A stretch of DNA of 64,000 nt. It comes from Cyathus striatus (Eukaryota; Basidiomycota; Agaricomycetes; Agaricales; Nidulariaceae). The stretch is from the NCBI GenBank assembly GCA_025738555.1, contig JAOVFP010000011.1:682001-746000 (forward strand), written 5' to 3'. Made by a program: the position numbers and the translations under genes. Shown here one piece after another: positions 22,201-33,724 of this stretch; positions within the stretch are counted from its first letter, which is position 1, and every line of letters begins with the position of its first letter. Under the pieces are notes generated by a model. That model saw only the letters and a program-made list of their open reading frames with translations. It searched no databases and was not told the origin of the DNA.

Positions 22201-22860
22201 TCACTCATTGTGGTTGAAGTTTTGAGGGTAACTTATAGTACATTATACATACATCTTGTTTCTGTGTTATTTTCTTATTGATAATATGTTGTTCATGATT
22301 TTCAGTTGTTTCAGTATGCTAATTTTAAGTTTATGTCATTTTAGGCTATTTATGTAACAAGAATGAACATCGACATCAAAGCACAACATATGAGTACAGT
22401 ATCAGTAGGATTCAGGCCTACAATAAGTATTCTTTTCCGTATGTAGAAAGTAGAGAATATTTTTATTAATATATTAGAGGTGATATCATGGTTTCAGCTG
22501 CATTACAATTATGAAGATACCTAAGCAAGTGTATGTTTTCATGCATATCATTTCGTTATTGATTCAATTTTGTCTATAAATCCCGAGTGTCGGTATATAA
22601 CGACAACAGACTATGCATACACATTTTTCTCTTCTATGATACAATTTCTATACTTACATGTACAAGTAGACACCCCTATGTTGCGACATATGGTACCCCA
22701 TCACCGATATTACACCCAACTACACATGCTGAAAAGGAACATAAGTGTGATACGACAGTACTATCCATATACCTCAACGAGAATTCTATGGGATATTGAA
22801 CATGTGATGTATGCTGCTGAGACATCTTTTTTTTTCTGAATTAATGAAGACTCAATTGAG
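22201..22860. other. Region without a confident gene
   Basis: AT-rich sequence with overlapping short frames at 22570-22839; no domain or repeat boundary recognised. Confidence 0.45.
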
Positions 22861-22894
22861 TTGAGGCCTTTCAGTTAATCAAATGAAGGTCGAC

Positions 22895-23235
22895 ATACAG
22901 AGTGAAAAGTTAAGTTCTGTCAAGTGATAGTCAAGTTCAGTTAAGTTCCTTCAATTAAAAATTTAAGTTCCATCAAGTGAAAGTTAAGTTCCTTTGAGTC
23001 AAAAGTTAAGTTCCTTTGAGTCAAAAGTTAAGTTCTGTCGAGTGGTAGTCAAGTTCAGTTAAGTTTCTTCAATTAAAAAGTTAAGTTCCATCAAGTGAAA
23101 GTTAAGTTCCTTCGAGTCAAAAGTTAAGTTCTGTCGAGTGGTAGTCAAGTTCAGTTAAGTTCCTTCGATTGAAAAGTTAAGTTCCATCTAGCAAAAATTC
23201 AAGTTCCTTCGAATGTATGTTAAGTGAATATTAAG
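22895..23235. repeat. AAGTTCC satellite with a higher-order unit
   Basis: Units of the form GTTAAGTTCCNTCNAGTNAAA are arrayed in tandem. A marker unit with TTCTGTCGAGTGGTAGTCAA recurs near 22915, 23033 and 23128, giving a higher-order period of ~95-118 bp. It belongs with the GAGTTCC elements at 8.8-9.3 and 29.7-30.8 kb. Confidence 0.75.
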
Positions 23236-23621
23236 TTACTTAAAGTCCATGTGACTTCATGGATTAGAAGTGCTCCTGTATGATGTTCTAGATTGCTCTT
23301 GTTATTAAGTTTATTAGGTGGTAGTAATATAACGTGAGCAGTCGACTTGCTTATGTTGCATCTAGTGTTTTTTTTAAAAATTTATGCTACAAGATCCTTA
23401 ATATTATTCTTCAGTACACATAGATCCCCGTAGTTGTACACTCAACGAAAAGTATTATATATCTCAATTTTTTCCAGATTGTTTCAGCATTGAAAGTTCA
23501 CACAACAAAGAGTATCATGTAGTTCTTTTTAGTTCAACTAGTTGTAAGGTTAGTTTTTTTAAAAAAAATTCATGGCATAAATAGTAGTGATATGATCTGA
23601 GCAGTTGTGTATAATTCACAA

Positions 23622-23702
23622 GGTCAATTAGCCTAATGGTACAGTGCGAATAAATGTTGTACTAGTCTTTGGAAGGCTTTGGGTTCAAATCCCGAATGGA
23701 CC
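23622..23702 (+). ncRNA. tRNA-like pol III unit 1
   Basis: An 81-nt unit begins GGTCAATTAGCCTAATGG and ends with GGGTTCAAATCCC and GGACC. The A-box TAGCCTAATGG fits TRGYNNANNNG and the B-box GGTTCAAATCC fits GGTTCRANNCC. The ends can pair (GGTC/GACC). The D and anticodon stems are poor, so this is a tRNA-derived unit or SINE head rather than a working tRNA. Confidence 0.55.
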
Positions 23703-23746
23703 TCTAGGTCAATAACTTCTGACTTCTTTTTCCAGATTGATCTTAA

Positions 23747-23828
23747 GGTCAATTAGCCTAATGGTACAGTGCAAACCAATGTTGTAATATATTACGGAAG
23801 GCTTTGGGTTCGAATTCCAGTAAGTACC
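23747..23828 (+). ncRNA. tRNA-like pol III unit 2
   Basis: A second copy: the A-box is intact (TAGCCTAATGG), the B-box is GGGTTCGAATTCC. The middle has diverged (CAAACCAATGTTGTAATATA). It starts ~45 bp after unit 1 ends. Confidence 0.5.
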
Positions 23829-23911
23829 TGTTTGTATATTTTATAATGTCTTTTAAAAGTTTGTGGCATGAATAGTAGTGATATGATCTGAGCAGTTAAA
23901 TGTAATTTCTA

Positions 23912-23992
23912 AGTTCAATTAGCCTAATGGTACAGTGTGAATAAACATTGTACTAGTCTTTGGATGGCTTTGGGTTCGAATCCCAATAAGTA
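23912..23992 (+). ncRNA. tRNA-like pol III unit 3
   Basis: A third copy, with a perfect A-box and the best B-box (GGGTTCGAATCCC). It is preceded, like unit 1, by the same ~35-bp leader containing TAGTAGTGATATGATCTGAG, so the duplicated unit is larger than the tRNA-like part. Confidence 0.5.
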
Positions 23993-23999
23993 CATTATT

Positions 24000-24505
24000 A
24001 TATCGAGGTTTTCCAGTAACATTTTTCTTGATCGATTTTATTATTAAATTTAATGGGTGCCAATATAAATTCAACTAGTTTATGGTTTTTTTTATCAATT
24101 ATTTCCGTTCCTTCACCATCGTAACAACTGAACACTAGTTAAAGTAGATAAGATACTGTAGGTACGCTATTCGTAAGTTTGATACAATCGTGAACATCAC
24201 GTGATTATTTGAGCCTGCCCTAAAATAAACCATTTTCAATATAATGGTTGTGGACGTCTGTTGATTCTTTGTCCGTTCCTTCACCATTGCAGTATCCGAA
24301 CATTAATTACAGTAGATAAACTAGATACAGTAGATACAATAAGTAGATAACATAGATAAATGTAGATATATATCACTGAACAATAAAACGTCTAGTCATA
24401 ACAAAGCTAGGCCATAAAAGCAACAAAAACCACCAGGACCTGGGACCCACAACGAAGGCACATTTCGATACAATAAAAACACCACCCGTAGTGATAAAAA
24501 TAATA
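24000..24505. other. Upstream region of the SPT5-like gene
   Basis: AT-rich. A ~65-bp text containing CCGTTCCTTCACCAT, ACANTAGNTAAA and AGTAGATA occurs twice (about 24105 and 24270). No gene was recognised; the promoter of the following gene presumably lies here. Confidence 0.45.
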
Positions 24506-27503
24506 ATGGCTAAAGATAATTGTGCTTTGAATCATGACAGCACATTGAAGGATGCCAGCGAAATTCAATGGCATTACGACCCTGATGACAAGATGCCTCT
24601 ACCAAAGAATAACAAGAGAGCAAGAATAGAGGTGATGTATTATGCTGAGAGTAATGAATGTATTATTGAAGTCTTTCATCTCATACAGAAAATGTTCTTA
24701 GATATCAAAGCGAAGGTGGCTTCTGACTCAGAGGACGAAGAGGATGGTGAGGATATGGACGGTATGTATAATTCATTACCTGAATTCAAATTATCTGGCT
24801 GAAATTGACTATTGTAGGGTTTATCAATGATGAGGATCAGGATGAGGAAGATCCCAACACCCCCATAGCATGACTGATACTTCAGCGCTCACTTTACACG
24901 TGCTTACAAAATGAAGACAAGAAACAGCAAGTTATGGATCGCTTACACTCAGGTGGAGGGGACCTTCTTGCGAGTTTACAAGCAGGACAACGCATTGATA
25001 ATCACCGCGAACTTATCAACGATATTTTTACAACGTATGTTAACTCAAGTCCTAGTTCATACATAGGTGCTGTTTCGCAAGCAAGCGGAACTAGTTCTTT
25101 GGCAGTCAGCAAGCATAGTATCCCTCGATGCAGCCGTAATTCTGGGGACTGGCCCCTTTGGGATCTAGCGGTTAAGGTCAGTCAGTACAATACGGATATG
25201 TCTGAGATCTTATTTACATTTTATAGGATGGATCTGAGGAAGATGTGGTATTTTCCCTCAGCTTACATGGCGGCCTGAAGTACATTTGCAGTGCATTTTC
25301 GTTATCGGTCATCCCTGGTCATGTTTATGTGGAGGCTATATGTCTCGACGATGTTAAAACCAGCACCAAAATTTTGGCAGATGTATATCAAAACAGTATC
25401 CATGCGGCGCCAGCTACCACTTGGGATGTCTCCTTTTCAAAAATTGGAGAATGCTATATTCCATCCAAGAACACATGGGTCCGACTCAGAGGAAGGTTTC
25501 AATACAACCTAGGTTTTATTACAGATGTCTGCAAGAAGACTTTCGAGATCGACGTTGTTCATATACCTTGAACAATGTATAGGAACTCGTCGAAACGAAA
25601 GCATGCGTCTAGTTCATCAAATCTGAAACCACCTTGCGAGCTCTTTAATCCTGAAAAAGCACGAGAAATAAGCCCGAATACCTTTGAAGTTATTTTCGAA
25701 GATCAGAATAATCGAATTATTAAAGGATATAAGTTTAGGAAATCCTTCTACACACAAGATGGGTTCATACTGCATGAGCAACTCAAATCAGGATGCCATT
25801 ATCAGGTTGAAGCAACCCCTACGATCGATGAGCTACAGTCATTTGAGAGCTGTAGCCTAATTCCTAAAAAAAATTTGGAAGATACAAGGCGAGCTGTACT
25901 TTCAGCAACAATACGTATAGGTGATCAAGTGAAGGTTGTCCTACAGCAGCCTAAGGTTTTGCTTGCCTTCGTAGAAGACATCTCAGAAGGAAACGTGACA
26001 CTGAGACTCCTTGAATCCCTGACAATACTATTCGAATATCTGGTTATTCAACTCCAAAAATGCTTCAAAATTGGTGATGGCGTTAGGGTGAAGTCTGGAC
26101 ATCTCAAGGGAATTGTCGGGATGGTATCCTATATACAGCCTTATGGGCAAATTGGCGAGGAGAAAGTTACCATCATCACCTTTCCAATAAAGGTAATTAT
26201 AAACATTTTTGCAGTGACACGTTACTCAAACCGTTTGAATAGGAGCATCATGAGTCAGTTCACTCATCGGATTTGGATTTTTGTAGTGAAGTCCATAGAA
26301 GCTGTACCTTTAAGGAGGAGAGTATGGCGGATCGTGAATATGAGGCCAGGATCATGCGAGAAGATCTGTATAAATTTCTTTATGGCCAATACGCAGTGGT
26401 TAAATTTGGCCCTCGTAAAGGGGATATGGGTATACTGAAGAGTGTGAATGCGGATGGGAAAGCCATTCTTGAAGTTCAGGCCCGCTTAATAAGCTCCAAC
26501 CATCAGGACGAAGTGTCAATAAAACACTTATATATTCCTGGGTAATTATAGATAAAATTTTGACTTTCTGCTCCTGCAAACTAATAATATATCGTAGGCA
26601 TTACAACATGTTCCCAGAAATTTTCAAGAGTCTTAATTTAGTTGGAGATTCATCATCGTCAATGAATATATGTCCTACACCTCAATGGGAAAATGATTTT
26701 GGGACTGGGTCCCATATGCCTGCTTGGAATCCCAGCTCAAGGACCCTGCAAGTAAGTATTTATATTTAAATGTGATATATGTGCTTAATTAAATACTGCT
26801 TAGATATCAAATGCCGCAGCTGCTGAATTTATCATGTATCCGCATCGCAGTCAGTCAGTTTTAGTCATAGTATTGGCATATACTGATAACAGTAATTATA
26901 GTTCCAGAAAATGAAGAATCAACTGGCTACTTGGAACCCTCTGGTCCTCTTCCACCATCTATGCAAACTTTTGTTATAGGTGAAGGCTCTTCAGTACATT
27001 CAAATCTCATAAATGAATTCAATGGTGTGTATTGTTATTCCTCGTAAATATTTCCCTAATATATTTACAACTTTGCAGATCATTGGATCAAACAGCTTGT
27101 TGATGGCGACAATTTGTTTCTGAGTAAAAATTATCTTGATGTGATTATTTCGGGCTCCCAACCGACTATGGCTAGCTGTGGATTTGAAAATGGGAGGTAT
27201 GAAAACTGCACTGGTTTTTGCGTCGAAGTCATTAATAGCGATCAATCAATCCAAGTGGAATTAACTGGTAATATTGTAATTTCTGTACTGGCTAAATATG
27301 TCCATAGGGTTCCCCCAGAAAGGAGAGGTCAACTGGTTACGGCCATGAATCACCTAAACCACCAAATCTACAGGGGGGAATACCAGGTAGTCGATCTCAA
27401 GGGAGAGGCTGTCTTTGCCTATCCACACAAAGGAAAGAAAAGACATGATAGGGGGATTAACATTCCTATGGGGGATCTTGCTGTTATTGCAAAAAGGCGC
27501 TGA
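24506..27503 (+). pseudogene. SPT5-like (NGN/KOW) transcription elongation factor paralogue, two nonsense codons
   Basis: Proposed exons: 24506-24761, 24818-25176, 25227-26192, 26243-26541, 26598-about 26750, 26902-27024, 27079-27503, with GT-AG junctions and consistent phase. The N-terminus is acidic (SDSEDEEDGEDMDG) as in SPT5. LWDLAVKDGSEEDVVFSL and VIPGHVYVEAICLDDVK resemble the NGN domain. KOW-like stretches are WVRLRGRFQYNLGFITDV, FKIGDGVRVKSGHLKGIVGM and VVKFGPRKGDMGILKSV, each a basic G-x-x-G turn. PAWNPSSRT near 26730 recalls the SPT5 C-terminal repeat. SPT5 pairs with SPT4 and clamps RNA polymerase II. In-frame TGA codons at 24871 and 25569 break it; both sit where CGA (Arg) is expected. 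It is much shorter than a housekeeping SPT5, so a degenerating or repurposed paralogue is likelier. Confidence 0.6.
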
Positions 27504-27659
27504 TATTTGCTCGCTTACCATATATTGTATATATAGTATTTTTAGACGTGTACATAGCTATCAGGTATTACTTACATTATAAAACTTTCTTGGTGCTATA
27601 TAACAGCAATCGTTTGCTTAGGATTCGAGCATGCATGAAGAAAGAGAAGAGATAATTAG

Positions 27660-27930
27660 AAATACACTAAACAAATCAACACTCCCCCGCAAGCTCTCTA
27701 CAGTGCTCGTATACCCCATCACAAATTACAACCTCCTGGGCTCCCACCACCATCGCATACACAAATCAACGGGCAAGATATGTCTCTCTCCTGCCAACAT
27801 GGCCCCGAGACCACTAATCACTTCTTCCTCCACTGCCAGACTTATAACGCCGCTTGCCTCACCCTTGTGGACACTACTTACCCTTCTTGTAGATAAACTA
27901 GGATTTGAAAAAACTATATCGCGCTAGATG
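27660..27930 (+). pseudogene. LINE fragment after RNase H (zinc-knuckle-like end)
   Basis: Across two frames one reads LPRKLSTVLVYPITNY and HHHRIHKSTGKICLS, then CQHGPETTNHFFLHCQTY in the alternate frame. This parallels PRKLTSLLTQLVIGH, LHRIGKSASPLCKKCR and VHETVDHYLLHCPAY of the LINE at 40.1-42.5 kb. It is frameshifted and truncated, and follows the SPT5-like gene by ~160 bp. Confidence 0.6.
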
Positions 27931-29744
27931 TCGATAGAGAGGACTAGTAGGTTTTGATTCAGGAAGGGGATGCACTTTTGTGTCAGTATATTTTCATAAT
28001 GTAATTAACTACAATATATATCTTGAGTGTGAACACAACAGTAAAATGCCTTGAGTAATATACAATTCCATTCTCTTTCGTATCCATATTACCAAGTTAT
28101 ACAATAAGATACTTATACAATAATAGATAGTATACAACTCTACTCCCCACTTATCCATATTACCAAGATATACAACAAGATATATGTACATTAAATGATG
28201 GTCTACAAACTATATTATACTACAGATTATCATCAAAGCTGATCACAATCATTGTTGAAGTCCATTTGACGGTATCCCGAACTGCCCCATTTCGCTCCAC
28301 CGTTCTTGTAATAACGCTCCTGGGTATGCGAATAAATATGCATCATTGCTATAGCTTTTCCATTGTGTCTGAATCCCCAGAGCGTAAAGTGTCGCTGCGT
28401 GTCCGAATCACTGACGTGGAATGGTGCCCTGAAGCACCAGGATTTAGAGCAAACACAAATGAGTGATGAAAGACTTACAACAGGACCCAGTGTTGTATAT
28501 TTCGTCGACCCCCCCACCACATATTTCGATACACTGCACGTCGTGCAGCTGCCCCTGCTTCCATTCGTTCGCGGCGGGTCATATGATTGCCTACTGGACA
28601 GTAGACGAGAATGGGCTATTACACACATTAATTACACGAGATCATAATGGAAAAGAGAAAAAACATATGGCCATTACATTGCTGGTTGTGACTAAAAGAA
28701 AACAGTTGTGAGAACAGCAAATAGCGACGAATAGATAAAACTTACCAGTGCTAAACAAGTTATGAGATTAGGAAGGATGAGAGTGCAAAGTGGATAGGGA
28801 TGAGTGCGAACTGTTCATTGTGAGAATAACAAATAGTGATGAAAAGCCAAAACTTACCAATACTAAGAACACTGTAAGATCACGATAGACAAAATAGACA
28901 AACAAGAATTTGATAGGGATGAGCGCGAAGTGTTATGCTGTAGGGTGGAATAATTGCAGAAAAAGAAGTGCAGAAACAAAATGATAATCAAACTTACGAA
29001 GATCTGTTAACAACAAGAGAAAGTAAGTAATGCAGCACTATTGTCCATACCAACCGTTTTTCTTTGCAAGCTAACAATGTATAGAGGTTATGAGAGAACA
29101 TATTAAAAATATAGATTAAACTTACTGATACAAAAGACAGTTCCAGGTCAGGACTAGCAAGATATAGGAGGTATCACGAAGAGCATAACAACAAGCATAT
29201 AGAATTGGTTTATAGGGTCTTGTAAATAATAAAGAGTTGCTTGGATTTCGAAATGTTCAAAATGAAGTGGAATATTAGTTAACTTGGACAGTACCTCCTT
29301 AGTTATTCCTGAGACCTGTAATTCGAATTACTGAGCCATTTACTTCGCTTATATCTTTCGAGTGCAAGCCAAGTGACCAATCTTTCTTGCTTATTTCTTG
29401 TATGATGAAGAGGACAAAGTCGTATATTCAGGAAGGGGACCTGCAGCAGAGAGCTGATGAATCTCGTCGTCACCTATTATGCTTGACAGGCCTTTGTTCT
29501 TTATCGCATTCCTACTAGCGCATTCCACCCTTCCGCATGTGATTGGAGAAATTAAATTTGAGAATAGTAGTTATAATTCCACAAAATACATCAAACATGT
29601 ATCTAAATGAGCTTGAGTTAGGGTAAATCTAAATGAATTCTGGGTAGTGTGCTTTGCCGCTTGCTGGCCACAATGAAAAATGTATCTGAACCATTGAATA
29701 ACATAACCTGTATACTACGTACTTGTAAAAATCAAAATAAGTAA
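27931..29744. other. Region without a confident gene
   Basis: Overlapping frames on both strands at 28233-28711 look like mutual shadows. One plus-strand frame (AYWTVDENGLLHTLITRDHN near 28590) has protein-like composition but no family signature. A text with CTTACCAGTGCTAA and GATAGGGATGAG is loosely repeated around 28740-28930. Confidence 0.4.
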
Positions 29745-30832
29745 AAGTCGAGTGTCTTCAAGTTCCTCGAGTGGAGTTAAGTTCCTCGCTTATTTTTCGA
29801 GTGAAAGTTAAGTTCCATTGAGTGTAGTCGAGTTTCTCGCTTATATTTTTTTCGAGTGTCAGTTGAGTGGAGTTAAGTTCCTCGCTTACACTAAATTTGA
29901 GTGGAAGGTAAGTTACCATTGAGTTACCTTCAAGTGGAAAATGCCACTCGACTCCACTCGAATTTGAGTCGAGTTCCATTCGAGTTCCACTTAAGTTCCA
30001 GTCGAGTGTCTAACTTAAGTTCCTCAAGTTCCATAACAAAAAACCCATACTTTATGATTGTGCTCATTGTTGTCATGATCCCTTACCTCATTGTTTCCTA
30101 CGCCCACCCCTGCTGCCATGGATGTGTAAAAATAGCGCCATCACATCATCCATCAAATCCCCAATCATTCCACTTGCTTCTGATGCATTGATGGTGATCG
30201 TGTCGCACTTCTTCCATCATCGTGCTCAACAGTGAACACATATTTTGTGCATTCTTCTCTCAGTTTTTCGATTTTTCCTATGATTTTTTTTGTATAATAT
30301 GGAGTTAGTTATTTTGTATGCAATATAACATCTTAGTTGTATAAATATCATGTACTGTGCTTATAGAAAATATTACATGAACAATAATAATTTCAGCTTT
30401 TCATACTATTTCATAGGTAGTTTAGCTGTACTGTCAATGCATTTAATATATATTCATATTCACAAAAAAAATTGAGAGAAATCGCCCAAGAACTCAACCA
30501 GAAATGAAAATAATGGGTGCTCACTGTTTATGACGATGATGAGGCACATGAATGCGATCAAATGCACCGCGGAAAACAACGTGCGGCACTCATTGATCAA
30601 TTTGATGGACAGATCAAATTAATGATCGGCATTCAGGGGCGTGGGAAATAATGAGTGCGGAGGCGCAATAGTGAGCAAGCACCAATCTAGCAACCCATAG
30701 CAGTGTTGGAATGTCTGTCATATACCATACATTTTACATTTTTCGAGTTACAGGTGAGTTCCGAAGTCGAGTTCTAGTCGAGTTCCGATCGAGTTCCATT
30801 CGAGTTACCGGTAACTCGAAAAGTTGACGGCC
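29745..30832. repeat. GAGTTCC-rich element with a unique centre
   Basis: The left part (29745-30040) is a satellite of TCGAGTGGAGTTAAGTTCCT units. The right end (30745-30832) has GAGTTCCGATCGAGTTCC and closes with TAACTCGAAAAGTTGACGGC, the same terminus as the element at 8826-9281. About 700 bp of non-repetitive sequence lies between. The left terminus is not clearly resolved. Confidence 0.55.
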
Positions 30833-30850
30833 CGGTATAAAGCCATTTGG

Positions 30851-31990
30851 TTATGACTTTTGGTTGGAAGTGGAAGGTAGAGGAACAGTCGTTTCGCTTG
30901 AGCTTCGAGATCCTGCAAAGACATCACTATAGTTCGGAGGAAGTGTTGCTTCTCCATCGCTTCGGCTTTCGATGCCTATAGGACCAGCATCTAACTCTCG
31001 CCGAGGCGCAGGGGACCGCACATAGTAAGAATCCCTTCTCCCATTCGAGAGTGGAGGTTCTGCTGTGGACGGTTCGGCTGAAATATCTCTCCATTTGTGA
31101 ATGACTTCTCCAGATGAATTGGAGTGAACCATGCCTGTAAAATTAGTGGCGGATAAAATAGCAGTGCTGGTAGCGTTGGAATATCCCATATCGGGTTGTA
31201 AATCGAAAGGCTCTAGTATTCTGTCATTCCCTGCTGTTTATTCCCGATTGAAAAGCAAAGTATTTTGTTGTTGTATTGTTACCGATCTAGATTTTCGTTT
31301 TTGAATGAACCATATTACTAGGCTTATAATTGCTATAACGAGTATGATGAAGAATATGAATGCTCCTATTACTATACCAGAAAATTTTCCTGGTGATAGT
31401 GCAGTGTCCGACTTTGGTGTGGAAACGGAACTATCGGAGGGCTCCAAGCTCGACTGGGAGGGGTCAGATGAAGATCCTGCCGGGGTTGTATTGTTCAAGC
31501 TTGTCACGCCGTTCGTTGGCAATGTGTTAGATATTGAATGTTCTGAACCAGATGTTGTCGGATTTAAAATAGTTGTACTAAACGCGATGAGATCGACGCC
31601 TACAATGGTATCACCAACCGAATCTACAGCTTCAAAGCTGACGACCCTATAACGAACTTAGTCTCGTTTTTATATCCATTGTTAAATTATCATACCCTGG
31701 AGTCGCGTTGAGTGGTACTTGTATTTCAAGTGTGGATGCTTGGGGTAAAGTGGCAGTACAATTTGGAAAATTGGTGCTTATAGGTGTCGGCATAATAGTC
31801 ATATTTACACTGTGGCCAAGAATATAATGAATATTTATATTTTGTGGATTCAGAATGGTGCCTACGTATTTTCTATTGTACCTGGAGGGTTGGTCCAGGT
31901 AACAGTAATAGTTCCCCCTGCTGTAATTTCGCTTTGGCTTATGCCCAGGTTCCTCACAGGAGGCTCAGGCATGGTAATAATGTACGTCAA
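30851..31990 (-). pseudogene. Single-pass membrane protein family, copy A (nonsense codon)
   Basis: Minus-strand exons: about 31985-31866, 31809-31696, 31646-30851; introns 56 and 49 nt. The ectodomain reads GISQSEITAGGTITVTWTNP and STLEIQVPLNATPG, short beta strands reminiscent of an Ig/KNH-like sandwich (weak). Then come a Ser/Thr-rich stalk, a membrane helix (IVIGAFIFFIILVIAIISLVIW), a basic stop (QKRKSR) and a cytosolic tail with SNGRR, PRRELDAGPIGIESRS and LPPNYSDVF. PPNY is a PPxY motif, a ligand for WW domains such as those of Rsp5/Nedd4 ubiquitin ligases. TAA at 31240-31238, just after LLFNRE, replaces the Gln found in copies D and E and removes most of the tail. No clear signal peptide was resolved. 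Confidence 0.65.
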
Positions 31991-33060
31991 ATAAAGTAGT
32001 CTGCTAACATCCACGAGTTATCAGCATTCGATTATTCATTCAAATTCATGTAAACTGTTCTCACCGAAATTTTCTAAGTAAGAAAAACTCAGCTTTAAGT
32101 TCGGCTTCAGGTCTTTCTTGGGATATCACTTTCCCTTAGACTAGACGATAACAAGGTAGAGCGGTAGGATACAAAATGTTAGGGACAAAAGGATAAGAGC
32201 AGGTTGAATATAGGAATTAAATACAAGCTACTATATCTGTTCGTGACCTTCTATATTTGTTCGATAAATATAGGCAGGGTGGGGACCAACAGTGTTCTCA
32301 ACGTCGTTAAGATGGTCGATAGATCATACGTCGTATATTAGAGGAGATTGTTAAGCACAGCATAAACGCTCTTGAGAACTTGTGAGTAGTAATAGAATGG
32401 CATTTGAACGAGTGCCAGTATCAAGTTATAGGGCGCAGAAAAAAAATGGCGATGAAATTCTGCACGCCATTTAATATTTCCAAGGCATTTTAACTTTAAC
32501 AGGAATTAATTCGATCAAGGCCTGTGCGATGTATGTCAAGAAGCCCGTAATAAATGATGAAGCAAAGGGGAGATGCATACCTCTCTAGTTGAGGTTCAGT
32601 ACTGTAGCACTGTAGGTGGGTGGTCGGGAACATATACGTAGGGAATATGAAGCCAAATAATGTAGATCCACAAGGTCCTATACGCTTTTCATTGAATTTT
32701 TATTTGCTTTTTATTCCTGCTTTATGTCGATGGCAATGTCAGGTTAAGTACATCTAACGACTGATCAAATCAGTGGCGGTTCGTTCCATAAATTATGGAG
32801 ATCACGGTAGCCTTCACGACCGGTATCAAAATATTATGGTACAGTACAAAAGAGTAGAAATATGAGAATGAGTAGGAATCTACTTATCATATTGCACCAT
32901 GGACTGTGGTTGGCTAGGAATCCTAGGATAGCTCCACCTGCTTTGTCGAAGATGCTGGCATCGGTCATCAATTGCACGCCCAGGCTTCACCCCAAGTCAA
33001 CTACTTTCAAAGTCAGACTTGGCTTGAGACTTGACTTATCAATAGATAATTGTCACTAAA
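31991..33060 (-). repeat. Duplicated upstream region of copy A
   Basis: Closely similar to 47490-48560 (copy D) and 54450-55385 (copy E). Shared text includes TTCACAGGAATTAATTCGATCA (partly), TGTAGCACTGT, TTGCTTTTTATTCCTGC and TTCACGACCGGTATCAAAA. A conserved putative donor GGTGAGAACAG near the gene suggests a 5'-UTR intron. About 1 kb of promoter was duplicated with the gene. Confidence 0.75.
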
Positions 33061-33229
33061 AAGGTTTATTATATTGTCTTATCTCCAATATTATAGCACC
33101 TGTGTACTGCTCAACAAAGTAAGACCATGTTCAGCTTCCAAAAAGAGTGCTCCATTACTATCAGTATATTGAGCAAGATGGATAATTTCTAGAAAGATGG
33201 TGTGGAAGAAGTATAAACATCACAAAAAT

Positions 33230-33690
33230 TTGAGCATTGTAGGTGCCTATCAAATGCAAATCAAATGCCTTAGCTTATCTCAGTTCAAGTCTGCAAGTAA
33301 ATAGCGTGCTATATAATCATTATATGTTATATAGCTCATACAGAAGTATTATGTTACATATTCTAATGTATTAGTGAGAACGAAGTGATACGACGTGCCT
33401 TTCTCGTCCGTGAGAAGGTGTGGGAACCTTCAGTGGAGATTTCCGAGGCTGCTCAAGTCGTCGAAACGGTCAGTTTCAAAGACACTCTGCAGTGTTATAA
33501 TATATGAATACATATCATATACATGCAGAATAGATTCGTGTATAAAATATTGAAAGATAAACCAATTCTGAGATTACAGTGACACTTATTTACGGCGAAC
33601 CGGATTACGGCGCAAGCTTTAAGTTTAACTACAGTGAATTTATTAATAGATGGAGCGTCATATTTTTCAACACTTGGAGATTCATAAGAA
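33230..33690 (+). repeat. Dispersed ~0.65-kb repeat, copy iv (diverged)
   Basis: It has GTAGGTGCCTATCAAATG, GTGTGGGAACCTTCAGTGGA, TTTCCGAGGCTGCTC and GTCGTCGAAACGGTCA, then TTAATAGATGGAGC, matching the order in copies i and iii. It is more diverged than the 10.6-14.6 kb copies. Confidence 0.55.
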
Positions 33691-33724
33691 AGTAGGTACA
33701 TACCATGTACATGAATCGAAAATT

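Noticed and set aside
23622..23992. Three functional tRNA genes
   Set aside because: A- and B-boxes are good, but the D-stem and anticodon stem do not pair and no clear anticodon loop is seen, so they are called tRNA-like only.
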